A stretch of 64,000 nt of DNA from Methylobacterium sp. Leaf125 (lineage in GTDB: Bacteria; Pseudomonadota; Alphaproteobacteria; Rhizobiales; Beijerinckiaceae), in assembly GCF_001423085.1 (NCBI RefSeq), contig NZ_LMNU01000048.1, positions 116,600 to 180,599 of the forward strand, given 5' to 3'. The position numbers and the translations under genes were made by a program. The notes below the pieces were generated by a model. It was not told the origin of the DNA, did no database searches, and was given only the letters and a program-made list of their open reading frames with translations. Positions 28,118-35,753 of this stretch are shown piece after piece (the first letter of the stretch is position 1; every line of letters starts with the position of its first letter).

Positions 28118-28981
28118 TCAGCGTGCCGGGTTGCGTGCCCGAACGATCCACGCCGCGCCGTCGATCATCACCGACCGCGCGCCGGGGCGGTTCGCGAAGG
28201 CGGCCCGGACTGCGGTCAAAGCGCGGGCGCGGATGTCGTCGGGCTGATCCGCGAGCGCGCGCGACAAGGGGCCGACCTTGGATGCCATCTCCACCGCGTC
28301 GTCGATCGCCGCGTCCCACGTCTCGCCCTCGCCGTACGGGATAGACGCATCGAAGGGCGCGATCGCGATCTCGGTGAAGCCGGCCGCCGATAGGATACGC
28401 TCCACCCGACCCCGGTCGCCAAACGAGAAAGGGCCGGGCGCCTCGGCATCGGGCTGCTCAGTCGGCTGGACGATGCCCTTGATCGCGCCCATCGGCAGGC
28501 GCACCCAATCGTTCTCGGCCGCCCCGCGCCAGCAGACGAACGCGACCCGCCTGCCCGGCCGGAGCGCGCGGCGCATATGGGAGAACGCCCCGGTCGGCTC
28601 GTCGAAGAACATCACGCCGAAACGCGAGAAGAGGATGTCGAACGCCCCCTGGGGCAGCGCCGCGCTGCCGGCGTCCGCCACCTGGAACAGGGCCGGAATC
28701 TCCTGTGGTGCAAGCGTGCGCGCGCGGTCGATCAGTGCTTCGGAAATGTCCACGCCCAGCACTTGGCCCCCCGCGCCGACGCGGGCGGCCAAAGCCAGGC
28801 TCGACGCGCCCGCGCCGCAGCCGACGTCCAGCACGCACTCATCTGTCCCGGGCGCGGCGGCTTCGATCGCGGCCTCGCCGAACACCGCCAGCATAGCGTC
28901 GAGCCGTGACTGGTATGCGACCCAGCGCTCCCCGCTTCGGCCATTCCAATCGGCGATCTGATCGGCATTTCGCTCGGCCAT
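28118..28981 (-). CDS. class I SAM-dependent methyltransferase
   Basis: This 287-residue protein has the SAM-binding motif I LDVGCGAGAS at 51-60 and the acidic motif VLGVDIS after the second strand. The rest resembles UbiE/Methyltransf_11/25 enzymes. I used the ATG at 28981 (MAERNADQIADWNG), which matches family N-termini; the frame extends upstream to 29047. Substrate unknown. A second methyltransferase gene follows in the same orientation 350 bases upstream, but the two are not obviously one operon. Confidence 0.85.
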   Translation of the reverse strand: MAERNADQIADWNGRSGERWVAYQSRLDAMLAVFGEAAIEAAAPGTDECVLDVGCGAGASSLALAARVGAGGQVLGVDISEALIDRARTLAPQEIPALFQVADAGSAALPQGAFDILFSRFGVMFFDEPTGAFSHMRRALRPGRRVAFVCWRGAAENDWVRLPMGAIKGIVQPTEQPDAEAPGPFSFGDRGRVERILSAAGFTEIAIAPFDASIPYGEGETWDAAIDDAVEMASKVGPLSRALADQPDDIRARALTAVRAAFANRPGARSVMIDGAAWIVRARNPAR

Positions 28982-29332
28982 GCCTGATCCTTTTTCAGAG
29001 CCAAGGGTACATGTCGAATCTGATAGTGCCCTACAGATCGGCTGCACAAGACAAAAGAAAGTCTAGCGATGCGCGTTCGTCGCGCTCAGGCCGCGGAAAG
29101 CCGACATCCCTCCGCGACTGCATCTCGGGTGCAGCCCATCCAATCCAGTCGCACGACGGATCGGTGAGAACGACGCTGTGTAAAACACCATGTCTGTCGA
29201 AGAGGCGTCCCTCGTGCACCCGGAACCGTGCAATCACAGGCGCCCCGACTGCACCGCGAATGTCATCCAGAATGTTCGGATGGTGGCATTGCAGAAGAAC
29301 GTTTGGCAGTTTCGGCGCACGCCTCGGATCAC
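28982..29332. other. gap between two methyltransferase genes
   Basis: About 350 bases. The minus strand carries an open frame (29031 to about 29330) with balanced amino-acid content, but it has no start codon of its own and no family I know. An AT-rich patch at 28985-29050 may hold the promoter of the methyltransferase at 28118. Confidence 0.3.
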
Positions 29333-30148
29333 CTACGCGTCGCGCGCGATCCGCGCCGAGACGAGAAACGCCAAGTCCCAGACGATCGTGCCGGCCGCCG
29401 CCCGATGCTCCTCCCGGAGACGATCCGCCAGCGTGTCGAGGCCCAGCGCATCCGCGCTCGTCACGCCGCGCTCGATCATGCGGGGGAGCATGGCTTGGGC
29501 CAGCGTCGCCAGGAAGGACGGCTCGCCAGGCTGCAGGAGCACCCCTTCGCTGCGTGCCACCTCGATGCCGTGCCCCGCCGCCCGCATCAGGTCCACCAGG
29601 CGCAGCGCCAGCCCCGGATCGCCGCCCTCCGCTGCGACCGTGTCCCACAGCCAATCGTAGAGCCGACGATGCAGCGTCAGCGGGCCGAGCCCGGCGGGCA
29701 GTCCGGCACGCCCGTGCTCCTGGAACGCCAGGATCGCCCCGGGCTTCCCGAGAGCGGCGAGACGCGCGAGCGTCGCCGCGGCGGCGGGCAGGTACATCAG
29801 GACGCGGCGCCCGACGATGGCATCGAAACGGCCCAGTTCGGGCAACGCACCCGCGAGGTCCGCCTGCCGGTACCGGATCGGCGCCGCCTGCAGTCCCGCC
29901 TCGGCCGTATGGCCCATCGCCATCGCCTCCGGGCTCCGGTCGATCGCGATGACTTCGCCGTCCGGTCCCACCAAGCGGGCGACCAAGCGGCTCAGGTCCC
30001 CGTTCCCGCAGCCGACATCGAGCACGCGCATACCGGGGGCGAGGCCGATCTCGGCGAAGAATCGGGCACTGGGTCCGTTGGCCGGGTTGGGGGCGGCCTG
30101 CGCGACGGCAGGCGGCAATGCGAGAGCGGGCGAGGCGACATGGGACAT
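29333..30148 (-). CDS. class I SAM-dependent methyltransferase
   Basis: This 271-residue protein has motif I VLDVGCGNGDLS at 42-53 and motif II VIAIDRSPEAM. The predicted start is the ATG at 30148, since the upstream part of the frame is low in family-like sequence. It belongs to the Methyltransf_25/UbiE-like group; the substrate cannot be told. It is only distantly similar to the methyltransferase at 28118. Confidence 0.82.
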   Translation of the reverse strand: MSHVASPALALPPAVAQAAPNPANGPSARFFAEIGLAPGMRVLDVGCGNGDLSRLVARLVGPDGEVIAIDRSPEAMAMGHTAEAGLQAAPIRYRQADLAGALPELGRFDAIVGRRVLMYLPAAAATLARLAALGKPGAILAFQEHGRAGLPAGLGPLTLHRRLYDWLWDTVAAEGGDPGLALRLVDLMRAAGHGIEVARSEGVLLQPGEPSFLATLAQAMLPRMIERGVTSADALGLDTLADRLREEHRAAAGTIVWDLAFLVSARIARDA

Positions 30149-30367
30149 GGCCTCACCGGTAGGAGCAAAGCGCTTCTCCGCCAAGTCGCTCGCCCCCGCC
30201 CGGCTCTGGCGAGGGCCATCGGCCTCGGACGTGTCGCCGCTCAGAGGGACGCTTTCACAGCTGTGGACCAGGAGGCCCAGCAAGCGCCCTCCGTTGTCGC
30301 CAGGTCGTGGCGCGATGGGGTGCGGCCCTCGCGCCGCTTCCCCCTGCCGGCAGGGGCCAGGGGCCCG

Positions 30368-30751
30368 TCAGTCCGCTACCTTGTAGCGGGCGCAGAGCTT
30401 GTTGCCGTCCGGGTCGCGCAGGTAAGCCAGATAGATTCGGCCCATCGGCGTCTGACGCTCGCCCGGCGGGTTCTCGACGGACGTCCCCCCGTGGGTGACC
30501 CCCGCCTCGTGCCAAGCCTTGGCCTCGTCCGGGCTGTCCATCGCGAACCCGATCGTGCCCCCGTTGGCGGCGGTCGCCGGATCTCCGTTGATCGGCTTGG
30601 TGATGACGAAGCGGCTGCCGCGATGCGCGTAGACCAGGCGCCCGAGGGCATCGGTTTTGCCGGCCTCGCCACCCATGGCTCCGAACAGCGCGTCGTAGAA
30701 CGTCTTCGACTTGGCGAGGTCGTTACTGCCGACCACCATATGGCTGAACAT
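30368..30751 (-). CDS. VOC family (glyoxalase/dioxygenase fold) protein
   Basis: This 127-residue single-domain VOC protein starts MFSHMVVGSNDLAKSKTFYD, and its end (YLAYLRDPDGNKLCARY) is typical of the fold. Likely metal ligands are His4 and an acidic residue near the C-terminus. Similar small VOC proteins are annotated as lactoylglutathione-lyase-like with unknown substrate. The ATG at 30751 fits the fold; another at 30772 is seven codons upstream. A degenerate IS3 copy lies immediately upstream. Confidence 0.8.
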   Translation of the reverse strand: MFSHMVVGSNDLAKSKTFYDALFGAMGGEAGKTDALGRLVYAHRGSRFVITKPINGDPATAANGGTIGFAMDSPDEAKAWHEAGVTHGGTSVENPPGERQTPMGRIYLAYLRDPDGNKLCARYKVAD

Positions 30752-30881
30752 GTGGTTCCCTTCCGCGATCATCCGCTCGCTGAGCTACCGCGTCCGGTGC
30801 CCCGGCTGCAACCGCGGGCCCTTCCGCGTCTGGGCGGGATGCTGGTGAGAGACGATCCATCAACGCGCCTCTCCGCACCTC

Positions 30882-31295
30882 TCGGCGCCAGGTGCGCTGA
30901 AACCCGTCCTTGCCCACCTGCCACCCGGCTGCCTGCAGCAGCGCGGTGACGCGGCGAGAGCCGTAGCGTCCGTACGCGAATGCAAGGGCGACAAGGGCGC
31001 GGGTCCACGCATCCTCGTCAGCGGGGACCGTCGACACGTCGCGTTGCGAGCCCCGGTATTGGCCGATGATCCGGCAGGCGTGGTGCACCGAGAGGCCGTC
31101 CTTCTCCCGCATCCCGTCGATCGCCTGACGGCGTCGCTCGGGGGCTGCAGGTTTCCCGAGGCGACACCCGCCAGGACCGGACCCTCCAGGGACGAGTCAG
31201 CCACGAGCCGGCGCAATTGCGCGTTCTGACGCTCCGGATCCTTCATCCGGCGCGCTTTGACGATCTGCAGGCCACCGTCTTTCATGCCCTCGCCG
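30882..31295 (-). pseudogene. degenerate IS3-family insertion sequence (OrfA and OrfB fragments)
   Basis: On the minus strand, about 31295 to 31120 encodes the C-terminal coil of an OrfA (VKARRMKDPERQNAQLRRLVAD). From 31112, in another frame, an OrfB N-terminus continues (LSVHHACRIIGQYRGSQRD, then AFAYGRYGSRRVTALLQAAGW) before similarity ends near 30882. The OrfA helix-turn-helix and the whole DDE integrase core are missing, so the element cannot move by itself. It abuts the truncated MocR-like gene on its right, suggesting the insertion or a later deletion broke that gene. Confidence 0.65.
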
Positions 31296-31323
31296 ATCTC
31301 CACGGCTCTGACGACGCGCGGGA

Positions 31324-31611
31324 TCATGGACGGCACGGCGGACGCCATCGTGCAATTCGTTCGACAGGAGTCGGCTGCGCCAGCGCATCGTGGCCTCGCT
31401 GCTTCCAGAGGGGACCTACACCGCCGACCCGCACGGCTTCCCCGTCTGGATCATGCTTCCTGAGGGCTGGACGCGCGCGACGTTCGCCAGTCAGGGACGG
31501 CCGGCGGGGCTTGGCGTGGTCGGCAGCGACCCCTTCTGCGTGGCAGGGACGCCACCGGAGACGGTGCGCCTCAGCCTGAGCGGCCCCTCGACCCGGCAGC
31601 AGACCACGTAG
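31324..31611 (+). pseudogene. MocR-like (GntR/PLP aminotransferase-fold) regulator, C-terminal remnant
   Basis: The plus strand encodes the end of an aminotransferase-like MocR protein. DGTADAIVQFVRQESA lies in one frame (from about 31330), then RQRIVASLLPEGTY continues in another (from about 31378), with HGFPVWIMLPEGW, GLGVVGSDPFCVAG and VRLSLSGPS further on. A frameshift near 31375 separates the parts, and the N-terminal winged helix and PLP lysine region are absent. It therefore cannot encode a working regulator. The break coincides with the IS3 remnant. Confidence 0.6.
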
Positions 31612-31864
31612 GGCTTGGATGGTGCACGCCCACGCGTTTGAAGGCTCGCCAAACCTCGCCCCGACCGGCAACGGAGACAGTCGAGGCGCAGTCTAGTGGA
31701 TGGTCTTCGGGTGGTTTCCGCGCCAGAACGAAGCGCATAGGTCCCCGAGCGGACGTTAAAGCCGCAGTCGCGAAGAGCCCGCTCTGGCTGGCGGACCCCG
31801 GCCTACGGCTCGCGTCCGCCCTCAGGTGCTCCTTGGCCGGACGTGGATCGCGGCGGCCATCGCT

Positions 31865-32413
31865 TCAGCGGGACCGGTATGGGATCGGGCGCGAGGCCAT
31901 GCTGGAGAAGACCCCGTCCCGGCGGATCAGCCCGTGCATCAGAGCTGCGCCGAGATGGACGAGGATGACCCCGAATAAAGCATAGGCCAGGAGGGTGTGC
32001 AGCGAACGCAGCCACGCATAGAGGCTCGGATCGCGCGGCAGGATCGGCGGAAGCACCACCGCGCCGCCGAGCCCGATGGGGTAACCGGCGGCCGACAGCA
32101 TCGCCCAGCCGACAAGCGGCAGCCCCAGCATCAAGCCGTAGAGCAGGAGGTGCGAGGCGTGTGCCGCCCGCCGCTGCCAGGCCGGGAGGTCGGACGGCAG
32201 TTCCGGCGGTGGATGGCGCCAGCGGTTCGCGAGGCGCAGCAGGGCCAGGACGAGGATGCCGAGGCCCAGCGGCCGGTGCAGGGCGACGAGCGCATGATAG
32301 TGGGCCACGGAGGTCACCATCGCCACGCCGATCAACAGCATGGCCAGGATCATGACGGCCATCGTCCAGTGAAGAAGTCGGGCCGGCCGGTTGAAGCGTG
32401 CGGTGGTGCTCAC
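31865..32413 (-). CDS. cytochrome b561 family membrane protein
   Basis: This 182-residue four-helix b-type cytochrome has candidate haem ligands His15 (LLHWTMA), His46 (ALHRPLG), His88 (ASHLLLYG) and His residues near 145-160 (LHTLLAY, ILVHLGAA). The start is a GTG at 32413 in a GTGA overlap with the catalase-like gene. It probably passes electrons from quinol to its periplasmic partner, here the coupled peroxidase. Confidence 0.87.
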   Translation of the reverse strand: MSTTARFNRPARLLHWTMAVMILAMLLIGVAMVTSVAHYHALVALHRPLGLGILVLALLRLANRWRHPPPELPSDLPAWQRRAAHASHLLLYGLMLGLPLVGWAMLSAAGYPIGLGGAVVLPPILPRDPSLYAWLRSLHTLLAYALFGVILVHLGAALMHGLIRRDGVFSSMASRPIPYRSR

Positions 32414-33522
32414 AGTCCGGCTCCTGAAACGGGTGTGTCGTGGACGGCGCTCGGCCCCTTCGGCTCGCCGGCGCGCCGCGTGAACGAGACCGAGTAGGCG
32501 GCCGAGCGGGCGCTGAGCAGCGGATCGTCCGACGCCATGATGCCGGCGGGCAGAACCAGGGGGTCGAAGTTCACGTCGCGGCAATTGCCGTCCGCCTCGG
32601 CTTGCGTCTCGGCGATGATGACCGTCCCGACGTCGAGGCTTGGTCTCTCGGCGGGCCAAGGACGCGTCGCGTCCGCTGTCGGATCGCCCGCGTCTCCCAG
32701 CGTGACAACGAGGTGCCAGCGCACGGGAGTCTGACGGACCGTGTCGGCGAACGCGTCGAACAGGTAATTCTTGTCCGTGGCCGCAGCCTGAGCCGGGCTC
32801 TGCGCCGTAGCGGTCTGCTCCGGGATGAACGCCCATCGGACCGGTGTCCGCGTGCCGTCCGCCGTGACGAACCGGAAGGCATTGAGGCTTCGGAAGGTGT
32901 CGTCGGCGAACCCGGAAGTGATTGCCCGCGCCTTGATCTGGGCGGCTGCCTTCGCACTCTCCGGGTGCGCGGCGAAAAAGGCCTTCAGCGCCTCGGGATC
33001 GGGCTTGCCCGTGGCCGGGTCGGGCTTGGCGGCGAGAAGCTGTTCGTAGAACGCCTCCGGGGTGCGCACGGGGAAGACCGGGATGTCGTTGTTGCCGGTA
33101 CGCCATTCCTCGCCGTCGGGAAGCTGGAAGCGCAGCGCGAGGCTGCGCACCGTCGTGGCTGCGTCCGCCGCGTAGGGCTGGCCCCCCGCCAGTGCGATGC
33201 GTCCGGTGATCGGCGTGGCCCGGTCGGGGGCGAACAGCGAGGCCCTCGACACGCGCGCGCCTCGGCCGCTGCTCTCGAAGCGTCCGGCGAGGCAGAGCCC
33301 CTTGGCGTGGTTGCGCCGGAACCCCGGGTGGGAACCGTTGACCGCCTCGAAGCGATCCACGATCCGCGCCTGGGTCAGCATGCCCGGCGAGAGCCAACCG
33401 CCGGCATACGCGAAAGCCCCCGCGGTGCCGGTCACCAGGGCGCCGATCGCGCCGAGACGCAGGAGGACGGCACGCGGACGCAAGTCGGGACTAGCGCCGA
33501 TGAGGTCGTTCAGGAGAGACAT
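32410..33522 (-). CDS. catalase-related peroxidase, membrane-anchored (SrpA type)
   Basis: This 370-residue haem peroxidase of the small catalase family has an N-terminal membrane helix (about 20-42). The catalase-like active-site His72 lies in NHAKGLCLAGRFE, and the proximal R-x3-Y motif is at Arg339-Tyr343 (RSAAY). Export to the periplasm with a membrane tether is predicted. It is coupled to a cytochrome b561 and follows an ECF sigma/anti-sigma pair, an arrangement seen for stress-inducible SrpA-like enzymes. It would remove peroxides using electrons from b561 or organic donors. Confidence 0.85.
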   Translation of the reverse strand: MSLLNDLIGASPDLRPRAVLLRLGAIGALVTGTAGAFAYAGGWLSPGMLTQARIVDRFEAVNGSHPGFRRNHAKGLCLAGRFESSGRGARVSRASLFAPDRATPITGRIALAGGQPYAADAATTVRSLALRFQLPDGEEWRTGNNDIPVFPVRTPEAFYEQLLAAKPDPATGKPDPEALKAFFAAHPESAKAAAQIKARAITSGFADDTFRSLNAFRFVTADGTRTPVRWAFIPEQTATAQSPAQAAATDKNYLFDAFADTVRQTPVRWHLVVTLGDAGDPTADATRPWPAERPSLDVGTVIIAETQAEADGNCRDVNFDPLVLPAGIMASDDPLLSARSAAYSVSFTRRAGEPKGPSAVHDTPVSGAGL

Positions 33523-33528
33523 GGTGGA

Positions 33529-33589
33529 CCTTCAGAGAGACTTTGCGGGCCTTCAAAGAGACTTTGCGATTTTTTAGAGAGACTTGGCG
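33529..33589 (-). repeat. three imperfect copies of the anti-sigma gene's 3' end
   Basis: Copies at about 33529-33547, 33550-33568 and 33572-33589 share an AGAGACTT(T/G)GCG core with spacings of 21 and 22 bases. Read on the minus strand, each encodes Lys-Ser-Leu followed by a stop in its own frame. The rightmost is the true C-terminus of the anti-sigma protein, and the other two fill the gap before the peroxidase gene. Confidence 0.75.
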
Positions 33590-34347
33590 GTGGCGCGTCG
33601 AACCGCGTCGGCGAGCGGATGCAGAACGCTGTCGTCGGCCGCACCCACGAGGCTGTAGCCCAGCCCGTCCTGGGCCCAGGCGTAGCCGCTCGAGGTCTCC
33701 GTCGTATGGGGACGCATCGGCGCATCGCCCGGCACGTGCATGGGCCGCATCAGCATGACGAAGCGCGCGCCGTGCCCGTCATCGTACATCAGCAGCCCGG
33801 CCGGTCCCTGCGGCGTTGCCACGAGGCGTCCACCCATCAGGCGATAGCCTGAGCCGCTGAGGTCCGGCACGCCCACCGGCCGCTTCAGCCGCGCCGAGAA
33901 CCAGCCGGCGAGTTCGTCCCGGTTCGCGGCGGCGAGCTCGACGGGCCGGGTGTGGTCGGGCGCGTAGACGGCGTAGTTCATGCTCGCGGACTGGGCCAAC
34001 GCCTCGATGCCGGTCGGCGCGGGCGAGACCACCTCGCGCAGGCCCCAGCCTCCCGCTCCCCCGATGAGGAGCAGAAGCCCGGCCGCCATCGCCTGCCAGG
34101 CGGGCCGCGCCGATCGACGGCGCGCCTCGACGATCCGTGCCAGGTTCAAGCGGGCCGGCACGGGTTCGGCTGCGACGGGTGCGAACGCGGCACGCATCTC
34201 CTCACGCAGGCCGACCATGCGCGCGACCCGCATGCGCGCCTCGGGATGGTCGTCGAGATAAGTCTCGACCTCCCGCCTGCGGCTGGCCTCGAGCCGCTCG
34301 TCCACGAGGCCCTGGAGATCATCGTCGCCGATCGGACGCATGGTCAT
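33574..34347 (-). CDS. anti-sigma factor (membrane-bound, ECF partner)
   Basis: This 257-residue protein has an N-terminal cytoplasmic sigma-binding segment (LQGLVDERLEASRRREVETYL), one membrane helix near 83-103, and a periplasmic C-terminal domain with conserved-looking patches (YAVYAPDHTRPVEL, DGLGYSLVGA). It resembles the anti-sigma proteins paired with alphaproteobacterial ECF factors; the zinc HxxxCxxC motif is absent. The start overlaps the sigma stop as ATGA, and an internal ATG lies at 34341. It should hold the sigma factor inactive until a periplasmic or redox signal. Confidence 0.82.
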   Translation of the reverse strand: MTMRPIGDDDLQGLVDERLEASRRREVETYLDDHPEARMRVARMVGLREEMRAAFAPVAAEPVPARLNLARIVEARRRSARPAWQAMAAGLLLLIGGAGGWGLREVVSPAPTGIEALAQSASMNYAVYAPDHTRPVELAAANRDELAGWFSARLKRPVGVPDLSGSGYRLMGGRLVATPQGPAGLLMYDDGHGARFVMLMRPMHVPGDAPMRPHTTETSSGYAWAQDGLGYSLVGAADDSVLHPLADAVRRATAKSL

Positions 34348-34874
34348 TTTACCCTCCGCAGGAGCGGTCGCTTGGCGGGAACGGCGGCGTCGGTGCCGTC
34401 CATGAGCTGGATCATCCGGTCCCGGGCCCGGGACAGACGGGACATCACGGTCCCGGTCGGGATCGCGAGGATGTCGGCGGTTTCGGCGTAGGACAGACCC
34501 TCCACCGTCACGAGGAGGAGGACGCTGCGCTGCTCCTCCGGCAGGGCGTCCAGGGCGGTCATCAGGTCCCGATGGCGCAGGCCGCTCTCCTGGGTCGGCG
34601 CCACCGCGAGGTTGGCTTCCGCCGTGTCCTCGATCGGCATGTGGGCACCGCGGCGGACCCGCTGGCGCATCTGCGTCACGGCAAGGTTGTGGAGGATCGC
34701 GAAGAGCCAAGTCCGTGCATCGCCATCCGCCTGGCGCTGATGCCAGCGGCCGACTGCGCGCTCGAGGCAGTCCTGCACGAGGTCGTCGGCATCGGTGGGA
34801 TTGCGCAGGAGTGCACGCGCATAGCGGCGCAGGGCCGGGATCAGCGGCTCGATGAGGCGCATCATGTCCGTCAT
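34344..34874 (-). CDS. ECF-type RNA polymerase sigma factor
   Basis: This 176-residue sigma-70-like factor has region 2 (NPTDADDLVQDCLERA, TWLFAILHNLA) and region 4 (LPEEQRSVLLLVTVEGLSYAETADIL, then VMSRLSRARDRM). The ATG at 34874 gives the usual ECF length. It is the first gene of a minus-strand operon with its anti-sigma factor, a peroxidase and b561. It probably activates that operon and perhaps the small exported-protein gene divergent from it. Confidence 0.9.
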   Translation of the reverse strand: MTDMMRLIEPLIPALRRYARALLRNPTDADDLVQDCLERAVGRWHQRQADGDARTWLFAILHNLAVTQMRQRVRRGAHMPIEDTAEANLAVAPTQESGLRHRDLMTALDALPEEQRSVLLLVTVEGLSYAETADILAIPTGTVMSRLSRARDRMIQLMDGTDAAVPAKRPLLRRVK

Positions 34875-35075
34875 GTCCGGTCTCCTGGCATGGGCGGGAC
34901 TCCTCTGTTGGCACACCGGGCGTTTCGAACGCGCTCCGAGGCGGGCTACGGAGGCATAGACGCCGCCATTTCGAGATTATTCCACGCACGCATCGACATT
35001 TATCGATCCAGTATCGCCTCGTGTCGCGCGCCGTTGGGCTCTGAAGACAGCGAGTCGATTTTTCTGACAATGCTT

Positions 35076-35100
35076 GGAATAAGCAGCTGAAGACGTCGTC
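35076..35100 (+). promoter_or_regulatory. possible ECF-type promoter
   Basis: GGAAT at 35076-35080 and CGTC at 35097-35100 are separated by 16 bases, a spacing and composition like ECF promoters of alphaproteobacteria (GGAAC-N16/17-CGTT). It lies about 58 bases upstream of the exported-protein gene at 35158. Weak evidence, based on two short motifs. Confidence 0.25.
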
Positions 35101-35111
35101 TGTCCGGTATC

Positions 35112-35139
35112 CCTGCTCGACACTGTTGGATCGAGCAGG
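35112..35139 (+). promoter_or_regulatory. inverted repeat in the leader of the small exported-protein gene
   Basis: CCTGCTCGA at 35112-35120 and TCGAGCAGG at 35131-35139 form a perfect 9-bp dyad with a 10-base centre, ending 18 bases before the ATG and just upstream of the GGAG ribosome site. It could be an operator or a hairpin in the mRNA leader. Confidence 0.45.
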
Positions 35140-35157
35140 AAACACTGGAGATCTGAC

Positions 35158-35427
35158 ATGACGATGCGCAAGACTATCTCGGCCGTCGCTCTCGCGTCCG
35201 CCTGCACCTTCGCTGCCCTGACCGGCGCCTCCGAGGCCCGGAGCGTCACTCGTCCGATGGAGAGCCCGGCGGTCACCGGCTCGATCCTGCCGCAGGCGCG
35301 GTCCGCATCCTGGCTCGGCGGCCCGGACACTGACAGCGGCAATGCCCGCAACCCCGCCCTCCCCGGCTATGCCCAGGCCCGCGGTCAGGAGACCGGCGGA
35401 CCCGCCCGTGAGCTGATCCCGAACTAG
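35158..35427 (+). CDS. small exported protein of unknown function
   Basis: This 89-residue protein has a clear signal peptide (basic start, Ala/Leu-rich core, cleavage near Ala-Ser-Glu-Ala at about 25-28). The mature part is short, Gly/Pro/Ala/Ser-rich and low in hydrophobic residues, with no Cys and no family I recognise. GGAG precedes the ATG by 7 bases. It is divergent from the ECF sigma operon, so co-regulation with the peroxidase genes is a reasonable guess. Confidence 0.7.
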   Translation: MTMRKTISAVALASACTFAALTGASEARSVTRPMESPAVTGSILPQARSASWLGGPDTDSGNARNPALPGYAQARGQETGGPARELIPN

Positions 35428-35437
35428 CTCCGGTTTC

Positions 35438-35465
35438 CCCGAGCGCGGACGAGCCCGCGCTCGGG
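35438..35465 (+). terminator. strong hairpin after the small exported-protein gene
   Basis: CCCGAGCGCGG and CCGCGCTCGGG form a perfect 11-bp stem with a 6-base loop, beginning 11 bases after the stop codon. No long U-run follows. Confidence 0.6.
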
Positions 35466-35597
35466 CACTCGCGACTCCAGCCAGTCGAGGCAAGCGGTTT
35501 AAGATCGGCACCGAGGTCCCGACGCAGGCATCCCGCGGGCAACCGGGGGCGGTCGTCCGTGCGGGGGCCTGGCTGGGAGGGATGGCCGGCGGTCCGA

Positions 35598-35650
35598 CGT
35601 TACGGACGTAACGCTCCCGCGGGCCGCTGAAACGCTGCAGTCATCTGCAG
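35598..35650. promoter_or_regulatory. two dyad sequences upstream of the glycosyltransferase
   Basis: CGTTACG-GA-CGTAACG at 35598-35613 is a perfect 7-bp inverted repeat with a 2-base centre, of the kind bound by dimeric repressors such as TetR family proteins. About 20 bases further, two CTGCAG palindromes lie 4 bases apart (35635-35650). Both sit 100-160 bases before the glycosyltransferase start, in the otherwise gene-free stretch 35466-35753. Confidence 0.4.
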
Positions 35651-35753
35651 GGCGCAGACGATCGCACCGGGATGGCATCGGTCGTTCACCCCCGAGCGCA
35701 AGCGCGGCGCATGCGGCCGTCCATCCCTTCTCCTTCGTCGCACCGGGGACCGC

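Noticed and set aside
29031..29330. Minus-strand open frame with balanced composition between the two methyltransferase genes
   Set aside because: It has no in-frame start codon apart from those inside the neighbouring gene and matches no family I know.
31638..31985. Plus-strand frame between the MocR remnant and cytochrome b561
   Set aside because: It overlaps the end of the b561 gene on the other strand and has no motif.
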